From: Burkholderia sp. USMB20
GTDB taxonomy: Bacteria > Pseudomonadota > Gammaproteobacteria > Burkholderiales > Burkholderiaceae
DNA length: 64,000 nt
Assembly (NCBI RefSeq): GCF_000949135.2
Contig: NZ_JTAN02000017.1
Location: forward strand, 62,001 to 126,000
Reading direction: 5' to 3'
The translations under genes and the position numbers were made by a program. Below the pieces are notes generated by a model that was not told the DNA's origin, did not search any database, and saw nothing but the letters and a program-made list of their open reading frames with translations. Below, one piece after another: positions 24,661 to 35,000 of this stretch (its first letter is position 1; every line of letters starts with the position of its first letter).

Positions 24661-26037
24661 TCAAAGAGCGAAAGCCATGCGGCCCGCGCTCGCCCCGTTT
24701 TGGTGTCGTTGTTCATGCAGCGCCCGGACGTCGCCGTCGTCATGGCCGGGTGCGATCCCTTCCTCGAGCGACGCACAGATCTCGTCCGCACGACGCGCGA
24801 GGACCGACAGCAGCGTGTCGGACAGGCCGTGGCTGTCTTCGCAGCAACCTTGCAGGTAGATGCGCGGCGCGAAGTGCTCGGGCGTCGCGAGCAGGTAGTC
24901 GCGCGTGACGTCGCCGCGCGTGAGCGCATCGCCCAGGTGCGGCGCGAGTCCTTCGAGCAGCGCCGAATGCGTGTCGCGCCGGTAGCCGGTCGCCAGCACC
25001 AGCGCGTCGAAGCGTTCGCCGTGCGTCGCGCCGTTCATCCGGTCGCGCAGCGTCAGCTCGATGCGGCCGTCGGCGGTGCGCACCGCGGCCTCGATCGCGC
25101 TGTTCGCGCGCAGCGCGTGACGCGGCGTGCCGTCGATGCGCTGCAGGTACAGCATTTCGTAGATCTGCTCGATCAGCGGCCGGTCGACCACCGCGTAGTT
25201 GGTGTCGCGATAGCGCTCGAGCAGCGCGCGGCGCGCGTCGTGCGGCTGCGCGTAGACGACGTCGGTGAACGCCGGGCTGAAGATCTCGTTGACGAACGGG
25301 CTGTCGTCGGCCGGTTTCAGTGCGCCCGCGCGCATCACGAGGCTCGCGTCGACGTGCGGGAAGCGGCGCGCGAGGTCGATGAACACCTCGGCCGCGCTCT
25401 GCCCCGCGCCGATTACCGCGACGCGACGACGCTCGCCGTCCGGCGACGCGACCAGCCGGTCGATGTCGGTCAGGTAGGATGACGAATGGATCACGCGGTC
25501 GCGGCCGAGCGCGGCGAACGCGTCCGGCACCGCCGGCGTGCCGCCGACGCCGACCGACAGCGCACGCGTCACGCGCTGGCGTTCACGGCCGGCCGCATCG
25601 CGCGACAACACGCGCAGCGCATCGACGCGCGCGCCGTCGCCGTGAACGGGCTCGATCGCCGTGACGGTTTCGCTGTAGTGGACGTGCTCGTCGAACGCGT
25701 CGGCGACCCAGCTCAGGTAGTCGTGGAATTCGACGCGGGTCGGATAGAAGTTCTTCAGGTTGACGAATTCGTTCAGCCGGCCGCGTTCGAACAGATAGTT
25801 GATGAACGTGTAGCGGCTCTTCGGATCGCGCATCGTGACGAGATCCTTCAGAAACGAAATCTGCATCCGGCAGTCGTCGAGCAGCATGCCACGGTGCCAG
25901 CCGAATTCCGGCTGGCGTTCGACGAAGCAATGCGCGAACGGACGCGTGCCGCGGCGTTCCGCGAGGCGCACGGCCAGCGCCAGGTTCGACGGCCCGAAGC
26001 CGACGCCGATCAGGTCGAATACGGTTTCTCTCTGCAT
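24661..26037 (-). CDS. pvdA: L-ornithine N5-monooxygenase
   Basis: The 458-residue flavoprotein makes N5-hydroxyornithine, the precursor of both hydroxamates of ornibactin. Motifs: FAD-binding GVGFGPSNLALAV near residue 12, QISFLKDLVTMRDP, NADPH-binding VAVIGAGQSAAEVF around 225, and the C-terminal FATGY-type ALVLATGYRRDT. Length is close to PvdA/SidA-family enzymes. Start ATG 26037 (MQRETVFDLIGVG) follows the orbK stop by 34 bases. Substrates are L-ornithine, O2 and NADPH in the cytoplasm. Confidence 0.95.
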   Translation of the reverse strand: MQRETVFDLIGVGFGPSNLALAVRLAERRGTRPFAHCFVERQPEFGWHRGMLLDDCRMQISFLKDLVTMRDPKSRYTFINYLFERGRLNEFVNLKNFYPTRVEFHDYLSWVADAFDEHVHYSETVTAIEPVHGDGARVDALRVLSRDAAGRERQRVTRALSVGVGGTPAVPDAFAALGRDRVIHSSSYLTDIDRLVASPDGERRRVAVIGAGQSAAEVFIDLARRFPHVDASLVMRAGALKPADDSPFVNEIFSPAFTDVVYAQPHDARRALLERYRDTNYAVVDRPLIEQIYEMLYLQRIDGTPRHALRANSAIEAAVRTADGRIELTLRDRMNGATHGERFDALVLATGYRRDTHSALLEGLAPHLGDALTRGDVTRDYLLATPEHFAPRIYLQGCCEDSHGLSDTLLSVLARRADEICASLEEGIAPGHDDGDVRALHEQRHQNGASAGRMAFAL

Positions 26038-26071
26038 GTCTCTCAGCTCCCTTGTCGGTGAAACCGGCCCG

Positions 26072-27082
26072 TCAGACGTGACGGCCGGAGAAGAAGGTCT
26101 CGCGCAGCGTGCGCATCCACAGCGGCTGCCCGTCGGCGAGCGCCAGGCGGCGCTGCCGCGCGAAGCCATGCCGCGCGAGGGTATCGACGACCCGCGCGCG
26201 GCCGGCCGGGACCGCGCAGCCGACCGCTTCGGTGCGCGGGTCGTCGAGAAACAGGTAATGCACGACGGACGGCAGCCAGCCCGCCACGCAATGCGGGCCG
26301 CGCCAGCGCGATGCGCCGACCAGCATCCGCAGCCCGCGGTCGTAGTCGCGCGCGCCGACGTGCGGCGCGAGCGGGTCTTCCTTCAGCCAGTACGCCTCGA
26401 CGTACGCGAACGGTTCGCCGTCGAAGCAGCCGACGAGCGGGCTCACGTGCGGATCGGCATCGGGCGCCGTGCCGTGCGCGCCGGCTGCGGCCCGGCAGCC
26501 GTCGCGCACGCGCGGCTCGTCGAACCAGTGCGCAAGGCGCGCGGCATCCTCGCCGGCTGCCAGCCCGCGCAGCGTGAAGCGCACGCCGAGCGCGGCAGGT
26601 CGCGCGCATCGCACGTCGCCGCGCGGCGCGGCGGCCGCGCGGATGACGCCGGCCGTCGGTCCAGATCGGCAGCGTGCGCACGGCAGATGCGCGCCGACGC
26701 GCCACAGATCGGCCTGCTGGGCCCAGCCCTCCCGCGCATGCACCGCCGCCGTCCGGAGCACGCCGCTCGCGCGCAGCGCATCGAGGCGACCGCCGGCATG
26801 CGGCGGGGTCGAGCCGGATCGCCGGTGCGCGCGCTGTCGAAACCGCCGCGCGAGCGCGGCCCAGCAGCGCGCGCGCTGTCGGCCGGCCCGCGCGAGGTTG
26901 TAGGCGACGAGGCGCAGCGCGCCGTCGTCGCCGAGTTGCGCACGCAGCAGCTGCGCGCCGATGCCGTCGCCCTGTGCGACGCGGATCTCCGTGCCGTCGC
27001 GCACCGCGAACAAGCCGTCCGCGAACGCGAGGCGGTACGTATCGAGCAGCGTGAATCCGTCCGGGCGCACTTCAGCCAGCAT
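26072..27082 (-). CDS. orbK: Ornibactin N-acetyltransferase-like protein OrbK
   Basis: The 336-residue protein is a paralogue of OrbL. Its C-terminal third (SPLVGCFDGEPFAYVEAYWL, KEDPLAPHVGARDYDRGLRM, HYLFLDDPRTEAVG) lines up closely with OrbL and marks a GNAT/IucB-like acyltransferase. The middle (residues about 75-150) is unusually rich in Arg/Ala and poorly conserved in appearance, though the frame stays open. It probably acylates hydroxyornithine. The ATG at 27082 lies inside the end of orbJ (11-base overlap), preceded by GGAGG, so translation is coupled to the synthetase. Confidence 0.88.
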   Translation of the reverse strand: MLAEVRPDGFTLLDTYRLAFADGLFAVRDGTEIRVAQGDGIGAQLLRAQLGDDGALRLVAYNLARAGRQRARCWAALARRFRQRAHRRSGSTPPHAGGRLDALRASGVLRTAAVHAREGWAQQADLWRVGAHLPCARCRSGPTAGVIRAAAAPRGDVRCARPAALGVRFTLRGLAAGEDAARLAHWFDEPRVRDGCRAAAGAHGTAPDADPHVSPLVGCFDGEPFAYVEAYWLKEDPLAPHVGARDYDRGLRMLVGASRWRGPHCVAGWLPSVVHYLFLDDPRTEAVGCAVPAGRARVVDTLARHGFARQRRLALADGQPLWMRTLRETFFSGRHV

Positions 27083-30000
27083 CGCGCACCTCCAGCCGCG
27101 AGTGCGCCGCTGCGTCGAGATGCGTGCCGAGCGCCGCGAGCGTCGGCGCCGCGAACACGTCGGCGACCGTCAGCGCGTGCCCGTCGCGGCTCGCCGCATC
27201 GACGAAACGCACGACGTCGAACGACGTCGCGCCGGCCTCGAACAGATCGGCATCGGGCGCGGGCGCGGCCGTCGCGAACGTGTCCGACCACAGCGCGGCG
27301 AGCGCGGCAGCCGTGTTCGGCACGCGCGATGACGCCGCCGCATGGGTCGCGTTGCCGGCCGGTGCGACCGCGACCGCTGCCGGCGCGGCAAACAGCGCAT
27401 CGGGCACGCCGAGCGGCGCTTGCGCCGCACCGGCGAAACGCGCGACTTCGTCGTGGTAAAGATCGACGAGCGCGTCGACGAAGCGGCCGTCGAGCAGTTC
27501 GTCCGCATAGGAGAACGCGGCGCTCACGCGGCCGTCCGGATGTTCGACGACGTCCAGCTCCAGCGTGAACACGACGCGATGACGCACGTCGTCGAAGCCG
27601 GCGAGCGACAGGCCGGCCCAGTCGCGTGCGGCCGCGCCGGTCGGGCGCAGGTAGTTGAACATCACCTGGAACAGCGGATTGGCCCGCGCGGCACGCGGCG
27701 CGCGCAGCGCCGCGACGACGTCGGCGAACGGCACGTCCGCATGCGCATAGGCGGCAAGCGCCGTATCGCGCACCTGAGCGAGCACGTCCGCGCGGCGGGC
27801 CGTGGAATCGAGCCGCGTGCGTACGACCACCGAATTGATGAAGAGGCCGAGCGCGTCGCGTGCGGCTTCACCCGTGAGTTCGCGCGTCGATGCCAGCACG
27901 CCGACCGGCTGGTCGGCCGCGCCGGTCACGCGGAACAGCGCGGTATTGAGCGCCGCATGCAGCAGCATCGGCAACGTCGCGTGCGACGCCGACGCGGCAT
28001 CGCGCGCGGCACGGATCAGCGACGCGTCTAACTCGAACGCGATGCGCGCCGCACGCCATTGCGGCACGGCCGGCGCGTCGGCGCGCTGCGGCAGCATGGG
28101 CGGCGGCAGATCGGCCAGCGCGTCGCGCCAGTACGCGACACGGGCCGGCTGGCACGGCGCGGGCAGCACGAGCGGCGTGTTTTCTGGCGTCGTCGTCGTC
28201 GAAGAGGCCCGGGCCGCTTCGCCGCGCACGAGCGCGACATAGCGCGCGCGCACCGCGTCGAGCCACAGCTCGATCGATTCGCCGTCCGACACGATGTGAT
28301 GGATCGTCACCGACAGCACGTGATCGTCCGCGCCGAGCCGCAGCACGCGGGCGCGCCACAGCGGCGCGTCGGCCGCGAGATCGAACGGTGCGAGCGCATC
28401 GGCGCCGGTCAGCGCCGCCGCGCGCGCGAGCGCGTCGGGCTGCGCGGACAAGTCGACGACCGGCAGCGCGACGCTCGCCGCGGCGTCGATCCGCTGGCCC
28501 GGCAGCATGCCGTCGCGCGCGACGAGCCGCGTGCGCAGCGCCGGATGCGCGGCCGCGACCGCCGAAAACGCCGCGCGCAGCGCATCGACGTCGAGCGGGC
28601 CGCGCACGCGCAGCGCGACCGGAATGTTGTATGCGGCGCTGTCCGGCTGCGCGCGCCACAGGAACCACAGGCCGAGTTGCGCGGGCGACAGCGGCCACAC
28701 GCCGTGCGCATCGGGCTTCGCCATCGCGACGCCCGGCGCCGCGGCGCCGGCGTGCGCGGCGCGCGGCGCCTCAGCCACCTGGCGCGCGTATTGCGCGAGC
28801 ACCGGCGCTTCGAACAGCGCGCGCACCGGCACGTCGCGGCCGAGCCGCTCGGCAACGCGCGTCGCGACGCGCACCGCCGCCAGCGAATGGCCGCCGAGTT
28901 CGAAGAAGTGATCGCCGCGGCCGACGCGCTCGACGTTCAGCACGTCGCGCCAGATCGCCGCGAGCGCGGTTTCGTCGCCGTCGTGCGGCGCCTCGTAAGC
29001 GCGTTCGACGCGCACCGGCGCCGGCAGCCGCGCCCGATCGACCTTGCTGTTCGCGTTGCGCGGCAGCGCGTCGAGCACGATCAGCTGCGCGGGCACCATG
29101 TAGTCGGGCAGCGTGCGGCGCAGATGTGCGTCGAGCGTCGCGGCCTCCACCGGTTGCGCGGCCGCCTGCGCGTCGGCGGTCAGTTCGACGTACGCGACGA
29201 GCTGCGCCTGCGCGCCCTGCCCGTGCACGACCGCGCACGCTTCGCGCACCGCATCGTGCGCGGCCAGTTGCGCCTCGATCTCGCCGAGTTCGATGCGCAG
29301 CCCGCGCAGCTTCACCTGGTGATCGACGCGGCCGATGAAGTCGAATACGCCGTCCGCGCGCCGCCGCACGAGGTCGCCCGTGCGATACAGGCGTGCGCCC
29401 GGCGCGCCGTACGGATCGGGCACGAAGCGCTCGGCCGTCAGCGCGGGACGGTCGAGATAGCCGCGCGCGACGCCGATCCCCTCGCCGCCGAGGTACAGCT
29501 CGCCGATCACGCCGACCGGCAGCGGATGCAGCCGCGCGTCGAGCACGTGCGCGGTGCGCGCGCCGACCAGCGTGCCGATCGGCAGGTACGCGGCGTCGCC
29601 GAGCGTCGCGAGATCGTCGCCGGGACGGAACATCCACAGCGTCGGCGTGATCACGGTTTCGGTCGGGCCGTAGCCGTTGACCACGCGTACTTTCGGCATC
29701 GCGCGGCGCAACATCGCGAACGCTTCGCGCGACGTCGCCTCGCCGCCGACGGTCAGCGAGCGCAGCGTCGGCGGCGCGCCATGCACGAGCGCCCATTCGG
29801 CAAGCTGTGCGGCGCAGCCGGGCGGCACGTAGGTCATCGTCACGCCGTCGCGAATCATCATCGCGCAGGTCTGCGCGGGCGGCCACAGCACGTCGGCCGT
29901 CACCGACACGGCGGCGCCCGACAGGTACTGCGAAAACCAGCCTTCGTGCGCGCCGTCGAAGTTGACCGACTGGAACAGCAGGAACACGTCGTGCTCGCCC

Positions 30001-32072
30001 GCGCCGTAGCGCTCGGCGATCGCCACGCAATGCCGCGCGAACGCCGCGTGATCGACGATCACGCCCTTCGGCTTGCCGGTCGAGCCGGACGTGTAGATCG
30101 CGTACGCCGCATGGCCGGGCAGCACGTCCGGCAGCGCGACGTCCGCGGCTTCGTCGAGCGCGTCGACTTCGTCCGCGCGCCAGACGCGCAGCGCCGGCAG
30201 CTCGGGCAGCGAGGCGGCGCTCGCGGCGTCGGTCAGCACGTGCGCGATGCCCGCGTCGCCGACGATCTGCGCGAGCCGTTCGCGCGGATGCGCCGGATCG
30301 AGCGGCACGAACGCGGCGCCCGACTTCAGCACCGCGATCAGCGCGACCAGCAGGTCGACCGAGCGCTGCAGCGCGACGCCGACGCGCATCTCGGGCCGCA
30401 CGCCGGCCGCGACGAGATTGCGTGCGATGCGGACCGCGCGCGCGTCGACCTCGCCGCGCGTCAGCGCGCGATCGATGTCGGCGACACCGCGTGCGTCGGG
30501 CCGTGCGTGCGCGTGCGCTGCGATCCGCGCGTGCACCGGCACGAACGGTTCGGCTTCGGCCGCGCCCGCCGGTGCGTTCCACGCGAAGAGTTGTGCGAGT
30601 TCGTCGGCTGGCAGCCAGTCGAGATCGCCGATCAGCATGTCGGGGCGCGCGAGCGCATCGCCGAGCAGCGTGACGAAGCGCGCGGCCAGCCGCGCGATCG
30701 CGTCGCCGTCGAACAGGTCGAGCGCATAGATGAATGCGGCGTCGAACGTGCCGTCGGGCGTCGCCTCGACGGCAAGCGTCAGGTCGAATTTCGCGGCAGG
30801 CGTGCCGGACGGCAGCAAGGTCGCCGATGCTGCGCCCAGCGCCGGCAGCGCGCGGCGCTCGCCGTACGCGGCCATCACCTGGAACAGCGGATGGTGGCTG
30901 GCGCTGCGCGGCACGCCGAGCGCGTCGACGACCTGCTCGAACGGCACGTCCTGGTGCATCTGCGCATCGACGAGCGCGCGCTGCGTGCGCGCGACCAGCG
31001 ACGCGAAATCGCCGTGCGCGGGCACGTCGACATCGATCGCGAGCGTGTTGACGAAAAAGCCGATCAGGCCGGCCGTTTCCGCGCGCTCGCGGTTCGCGGC
31101 CGGCACGCCGACGCAGATCCGCGCATCGCCGGTCGCGCGCGCGAGCAGCGCGTCAAGCGCCGCGAGCAGCACCGCGAACGGCGTCGCGCCCGACGCGGCC
31201 GCGAACGCGCGCAGCCGCGCGCCGGTGTGTGCGTCGAGGGAAAACACGTGACGCGCACCGCGTGCGCTGCGGCGCGCCGGCCGCGCTGCGGCGCCGGGCA
31301 GCGTCAGCACGCCGCGTTGCGGGTCGAGGCGCTCGCGCCAGAACGCCAGCTGGCGATCGCGCTCGCCGGCATCGAGCCAGCGGCGTTGCCACAGCGCATA
31401 GTCCGCATACTGGATCGGCAGCGGCGCGAGCGGCACCGGCGCGCCCGACGCATACGCGCGATAGAACGCCGCGAGTTCGAACCGCATCACGTCCGACGAC
31501 CAGCCGTCCGACACGATGTGGTGAACGGTCAGCGCGAGCCAGTGATGCGTCGCGTCGAGACGGATCAGGTGTGCGCGCATGAGCGGCGCCGCGCCGAGAT
31601 CGAACGCGGCGGCTTCGTCGGCCGTCGCGATGCTTTCGGCGCGTGCCATGCGCTGCGCGTCGGGCAGCGCTTCGAGACCGGTCTCGCGCCACGGGCAGCG
31701 CAGCGGCGGATGGATCGTCTGCGCGACGCCGTCCTCCGCTTCGTCGAAGGTCGTGCGCAGCGCTTCATGGCGCGCGATCAGCGCATCGCACGCGAGCCGC
31801 AGCGCGTGCGCGTCGAGCGGGCCCGTCAGCGCGAGCCGCTCGGTGATGTGATACGCGTCCGGCGCGTCGATCAGCCGCGCGTGCAGCCACAGCCGCGTCT
31901 GCGCGAACGATGCCGGCACACGGTCGCCGCGCGGCGTGCGCGGCGGGATCGGCAGCATGCGAAAGTCGATGCCGGCCGCGCCGAGCTTGTCGATGAACAC
32001 CGCGCGCTGCGCGTCGGGCAATTGCGCGAAACGCGTCGCGAGTGCGAGCCAGTCGGGTTGCATCCTCGTCAT
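27072..32072 (-). CDS. orbJ: Ornibactin non-ribosomal peptide synthetase OrbJ
   Basis: The 1666-residue synthetase has the order C-A-T-C-T. First condensation domain: HHIVSDGWS near residue 187. Adenylation domain: YTSGSTGKPKG near 661 and NGYGPTETVI. Thiolation domain: FFELGGHSL near 1060. Second condensation domain: HHIVSDGES near 1260. A degenerate thiolation-like end, LFEAGATSFDVVRF, lies near 1617. The single A domain is expected to load N5-formyl-N5-hydroxyornithine (residue 4). No thioesterase is present; the terminal C-T pair may release the chain onto putrescine. It starts 10 bases after orbI with an AAGGACG site. Confidence 0.94.
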   Translation of the reverse strand: MTRMQPDWLALATRFAQLPDAQRAVFIDKLGAAGIDFRMLPIPPRTPRGDRVPASFAQTRLWLHARLIDAPDAYHITERLALTGPLDAHALRLACDALIARHEALRTTFDEAEDGVAQTIHPPLRCPWRETGLEALPDAQRMARAESIATADEAAAFDLGAAPLMRAHLIRLDATHHWLALTVHHIVSDGWSSDVMRFELAAFYRAYASGAPVPLAPLPIQYADYALWQRRWLDAGERDRQLAFWRERLDPQRGVLTLPGAAARPARRSARGARHVFSLDAHTGARLRAFAAASGATPFAVLLAALDALLARATGDARICVGVPAANRERAETAGLIGFFVNTLAIDVDVPAHGDFASLVARTQRALVDAQMHQDVPFEQVVDALGVPRSASHHPLFQVMAAYGERRALPALGAASATLLPSGTPAAKFDLTLAVEATPDGTFDAAFIYALDLFDGDAIARLAARFVTLLGDALARPDMLIGDLDWLPADELAQLFAWNAPAGAAEAEPFVPVHARIAAHAHARPDARGVADIDRALTRGEVDARAVRIARNLVAAGVRPEMRVGVALQRSVDLLVALIAVLKSGAAFVPLDPAHPRERLAQIVGDAGIAHVLTDAASAASLPELPALRVWRADEVDALDEAADVALPDVLPGHAAYAIYTSGSTGKPKGVIVDHAAFARHCVAIAERYGAGEHDVFLLFQSVNFDGAHEGWFSQYLSGAAVSVTADVLWPPAQTCAMMIRDGVTMTYVPPGCAAQLAEWALVHGAPPTLRSLTVGGEATSREAFAMLRRAMPKVRVVNGYGPTETVITPTLWMFRPGDDLATLGDAAYLPIGTLVGARTAHVLDARLHPLPVGVIGELYLGGEGIGVARGYLDRPALTAERFVPDPYGAPGARLYRTGDLVRRRADGVFDFIGRVDHQVKLRGLRIELGEIEAQLAAHDAVREACAVVHGQGAQAQLVAYVELTADAQAAAQPVEAATLDAHLRRTLPDYMVPAQLIVLDALPRNANSKVDRARLPAPVRVERAYEAPHDGDETALAAIWRDVLNVERVGRGDHFFELGGHSLAAVRVATRVAERLGRDVPVRALFEAPVLAQYARQVAEAPRAAHAGAAAPGVAMAKPDAHGVWPLSPAQLGLWFLWRAQPDSAAYNIPVALRVRGPLDVDALRAAFSAVAAAHPALRTRLVARDGMLPGQRIDAAASVALPVVDLSAQPDALARAAALTGADALAPFDLAADAPLWRARVLRLGADDHVLSVTIHHIVSDGESIELWLDAVRARYVALVRGEAARASSTTTTPENTPLVLPAPCQPARVAYWRDALADLPPPMLPQRADAPAVPQWRAARIAFELDASLIRAARDAASASHATLPMLLHAALNTALFRVTGAADQPVGVLASTRELTGEAARDALGLFINSVVVRTRLDSTARRADVLAQVRDTALAAYAHADVPFADVVAALRAPRAARANPLFQVMFNYLRPTGAAARDWAGLSLAGFDDVRHRVVFTLELDVVEHPDGRVSAAFSYADELLDGRFVDALVDLYHDEVARFAGAAQAPLGVPDALFAAPAAVAVAPAGNATHAAASSRVPNTAAALAALWSDTFATAAPAPDADLFEAGATSFDVVRFVDAASRDGHALTVADVFAAPTLAALGTHLDAAAHSRLEVRDAG

Positions 32073-32081
32073 CCGTCGTCC

Positions 32082-35000
32082 TTATTGGGTTTCCAGTTCG
32101 CCGAGCAGCGCGTCGATCGCGCTCGCCGCGTCGGTCGCGCCGCGTGCCGCGCAGGCCGCATCGATCGCGTCCGCGCAGCGTGCGAGCGTGCGGGTGTCGA
32201 ACAGCGTGCGCAGCGGCAGCGCGAGGCCCCAGTGCAGGTTCGCCTGCGCATGGGCTTGCGTCGCGAGCAGCGAGTGGCCGCCGAGCAGGAAGAAATCGTC
32301 GTCGCGGCCGATCGCGTCGACGTGCAGCACGCGTTGCCAGATCGCCGCGAGCGCGCGCTCCGTGTCGGTCACGAGTTCGCTGGCCGCGGCCGCCTCGCGC
32401 ACCGGTGCGGGCAACGCATGGCGGTCGCACTTGCCGTTCGGCGTGACCGGCAGCGCGTCGAGTTCGATCAGCTGCGACGGCACCATGTAGGCCGGCAACT
32501 GCGCGCGCAGCGAATCCAGCAGGGCCGCACGATCGAGCGGCCCTGCGTCGCCGCGTGCGACATAGCCGATCAGTTGCTCGTCGCGCACGATCACGACCGC
32601 GTCGTGCACGCCCGGCGCCGTGCGCAGCAGCGCCTCGATTTCACCCGGCTCGATCCGCTGGCCGCGCAGCTTCACCTGCGTGTCGACGCGGCCGAGGTAG
32701 TCGAGCGCGCCGTCGGCGCGACGCCGTGCGAGGTCGCCGGTGCGATACATGCGCGCGCCCGGCACGAACGGATCGGGCACGAAACGCTCGGCGGTCAGCC
32801 CCGGGCGGCCGAGATAGCCGCGCGCGAGCCCCGCGCCGGCCAGATACAGTTCGCCGGTCGCACCGGCCGGCACCGGCTGCCAGGCCGCGTCGAGCACGTG
32901 CAGCTGCAGGTTCGCGATCGGATGGCCGATCGGCACCGCGAATGCGTTGGCGTCGTCGGGGCCGCAGGTCCAGTGCGACACGTCGATCGCGGCTTCCGTC
33001 GGCCCGTACAGGTTCACGAGCGTCGCGTTCGGCACGAGCCGCGCGACCTTCACGACGAGTTCCGGCGCGAGCGCCTCGCCGCTCGCGACGATCAGGCGCA
33101 CGCTGTCGCATTGCGCGGCGGCGTGGAAATCGTCGAGATACGCGGCGAACGCGGCCAGCATCGACGGCACGAAGTGCAGCACCGTCACGCCGTGCGCATG
33201 GATCGCGGCCGCGAGGCGGGCCGGATCGCGGTGGTCGCCGGGCGCGGCGATCGCGAGCTTCGCGCCGGTCGCGAGCGGCCACACGAATTCCCACACCGAC
33301 ACGTCGAAGCCGAACGGCGTCTTGTGCAGCACGACGTCGTCGCGCGTGAGCCGGTACGCGTGCTGCATCCACGCGATCCGGTTCGCGAGCGCGCCGTGCG
33401 AGTTGCCGGCGCCCTTCGGCTTGCCGGTCGAGCCGGACGTGTAGATCAGGTACGCGAGCTGGGCGGCGTCGATGTCGGTCGCGATCTCGGCGGCATCGCC
33501 CGCTTCGCCGTGCTCGCCGCCATCGTTCGCTTCATCGGCGAGCAGATCGGCGACCGTCAGCAACTGCGTCGTCGCGTCGTCGCCGAGCGCGGCCTCGACT
33601 CGCGCGCTCAGATGGGCCTGGGTGATCGCGACCGCGGGCCGCGCGTCGCGCAGCAGGTACGCGATGCGCTCGGCCGGATAGTCGGGGTCGACCGGCAGGT
33701 ACGCGGCGCCGGCCTTCAGCACGCCGACGAGCGCCGTCACCATGTCGAACGAACGCTCGACGCACAGCGCGACCGGCGTGTCGGGCTGCACGCCGCGCCG
33801 GCGCAACGCGGCGGCGACGCGCGTCGTGTTCCGGTCGAGTTCGCGATAGGTCGCGCGTTGCACGTGGCCCTGGGCATCCGTGTATTCGAGTGCGATCGCA
33901 TCGGGCGTTGCGCGTGCGGCGTCCGCGAATTGCAGATGCAGCGGTTGCCGCTGCGCGTCCGGCCAGCTCCGTGCGGTGTCTTGCGCGCTGGCCAGCGCGT
34001 CGCGCGTCGCGTCGTCGGCGATCGACAGCGTGCCGAGCAGCGCGTCGGGCGTGCGGGCCAGCGCATCGAGCGCGCACGCGAACGCGCGGTGCCAGGTCTC
34101 GACCTGGTGCGCATCGACGCGCGCGGTGTCGTAGCCGTAGTCGATCGTGAGCTCGGCGCCGCTTTCGATCACGAGCGTCAGCGCGAAATCGGTCGACTCG
34201 ATGCTGCGCACGCCGCGCAGCGCGAGCGCACGCGGATCGGCATCGCGCGCCGTGTCGTCGACCGGGTAGTTCTCGAACACGACCAGCGTGTCGAACAGCG
34301 CGCCGCCGGCGCCGCGCGCCCAGCGCTGGATGTCGGCGAGCGGCGTATGCGCATGCTCGGCGGCCGCCGCGTTCTCGCGCTGCAATCCTTGCAGCCAGTC
34401 GGCCGCGCGTTGTTGCGGCGCGGGCGCCGTGATCACCGGCAGCGTGTTGATGAAGAGGCCGAGCACCGTATCGACGTCCGCGAGCGCATCGGGACGGCCC
34501 GCGACGGTCGCGCCGAACGCGACGGCCGGCTGGTGCGTCATGCGCTGCAGCGCGAGCGCCCACGCGCCCTGCACCAGCGTGTTGACGGTCAGCTTCAGCG
34601 CGCGCGCCGTGTGCGCGATACGCGTCGTCGCGGCCGCGTCGATCGTCGCGCGCCACGTGACCATCTCGGCGTCCGCGCGGTCGGCCACACGCTCGGCGAT
34701 CAGCGTCGGCGCGTCGAGGCGCGCGAGCCGCCGGGTCCAGAAACGCTCGTCGGCGTCGCGGTCGCGCGTGCCGAGCCACGCGATGAAGTCGCGATAGCGC
34801 AGCGCCGGGCGGCTCGCGAACGGCGACACCGCGTCGGGGTCGCGATAGTCGCGCAGCACGTCCGCGAGCAGGCGCGCGGTGCTCCAGCCGTCGAGCAGCA
34901 CATGGTGGCGCGTCCACACGACGCGCCACGCGTCGTCCGTTACGCGGATCACCGTGAGCCGCATCAGCGGCGGCTCGCGCCAATCGAAGCCGCGTGCGCG

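Noticed and set aside
24615-24716. Longer OrbA start at 24716
   Set aside because: Would overlap pvdA by 56 bases, lacks a ribosome-binding site and puts a charged leader before the signal peptide.
26300-26900. Possible compensating frameshifts in the middle of orbK
   Set aside because: Composition is odd, but the frame remains open and segments such as DLWR and RCARPAALGVRFTLR line up with OrbL in frame.
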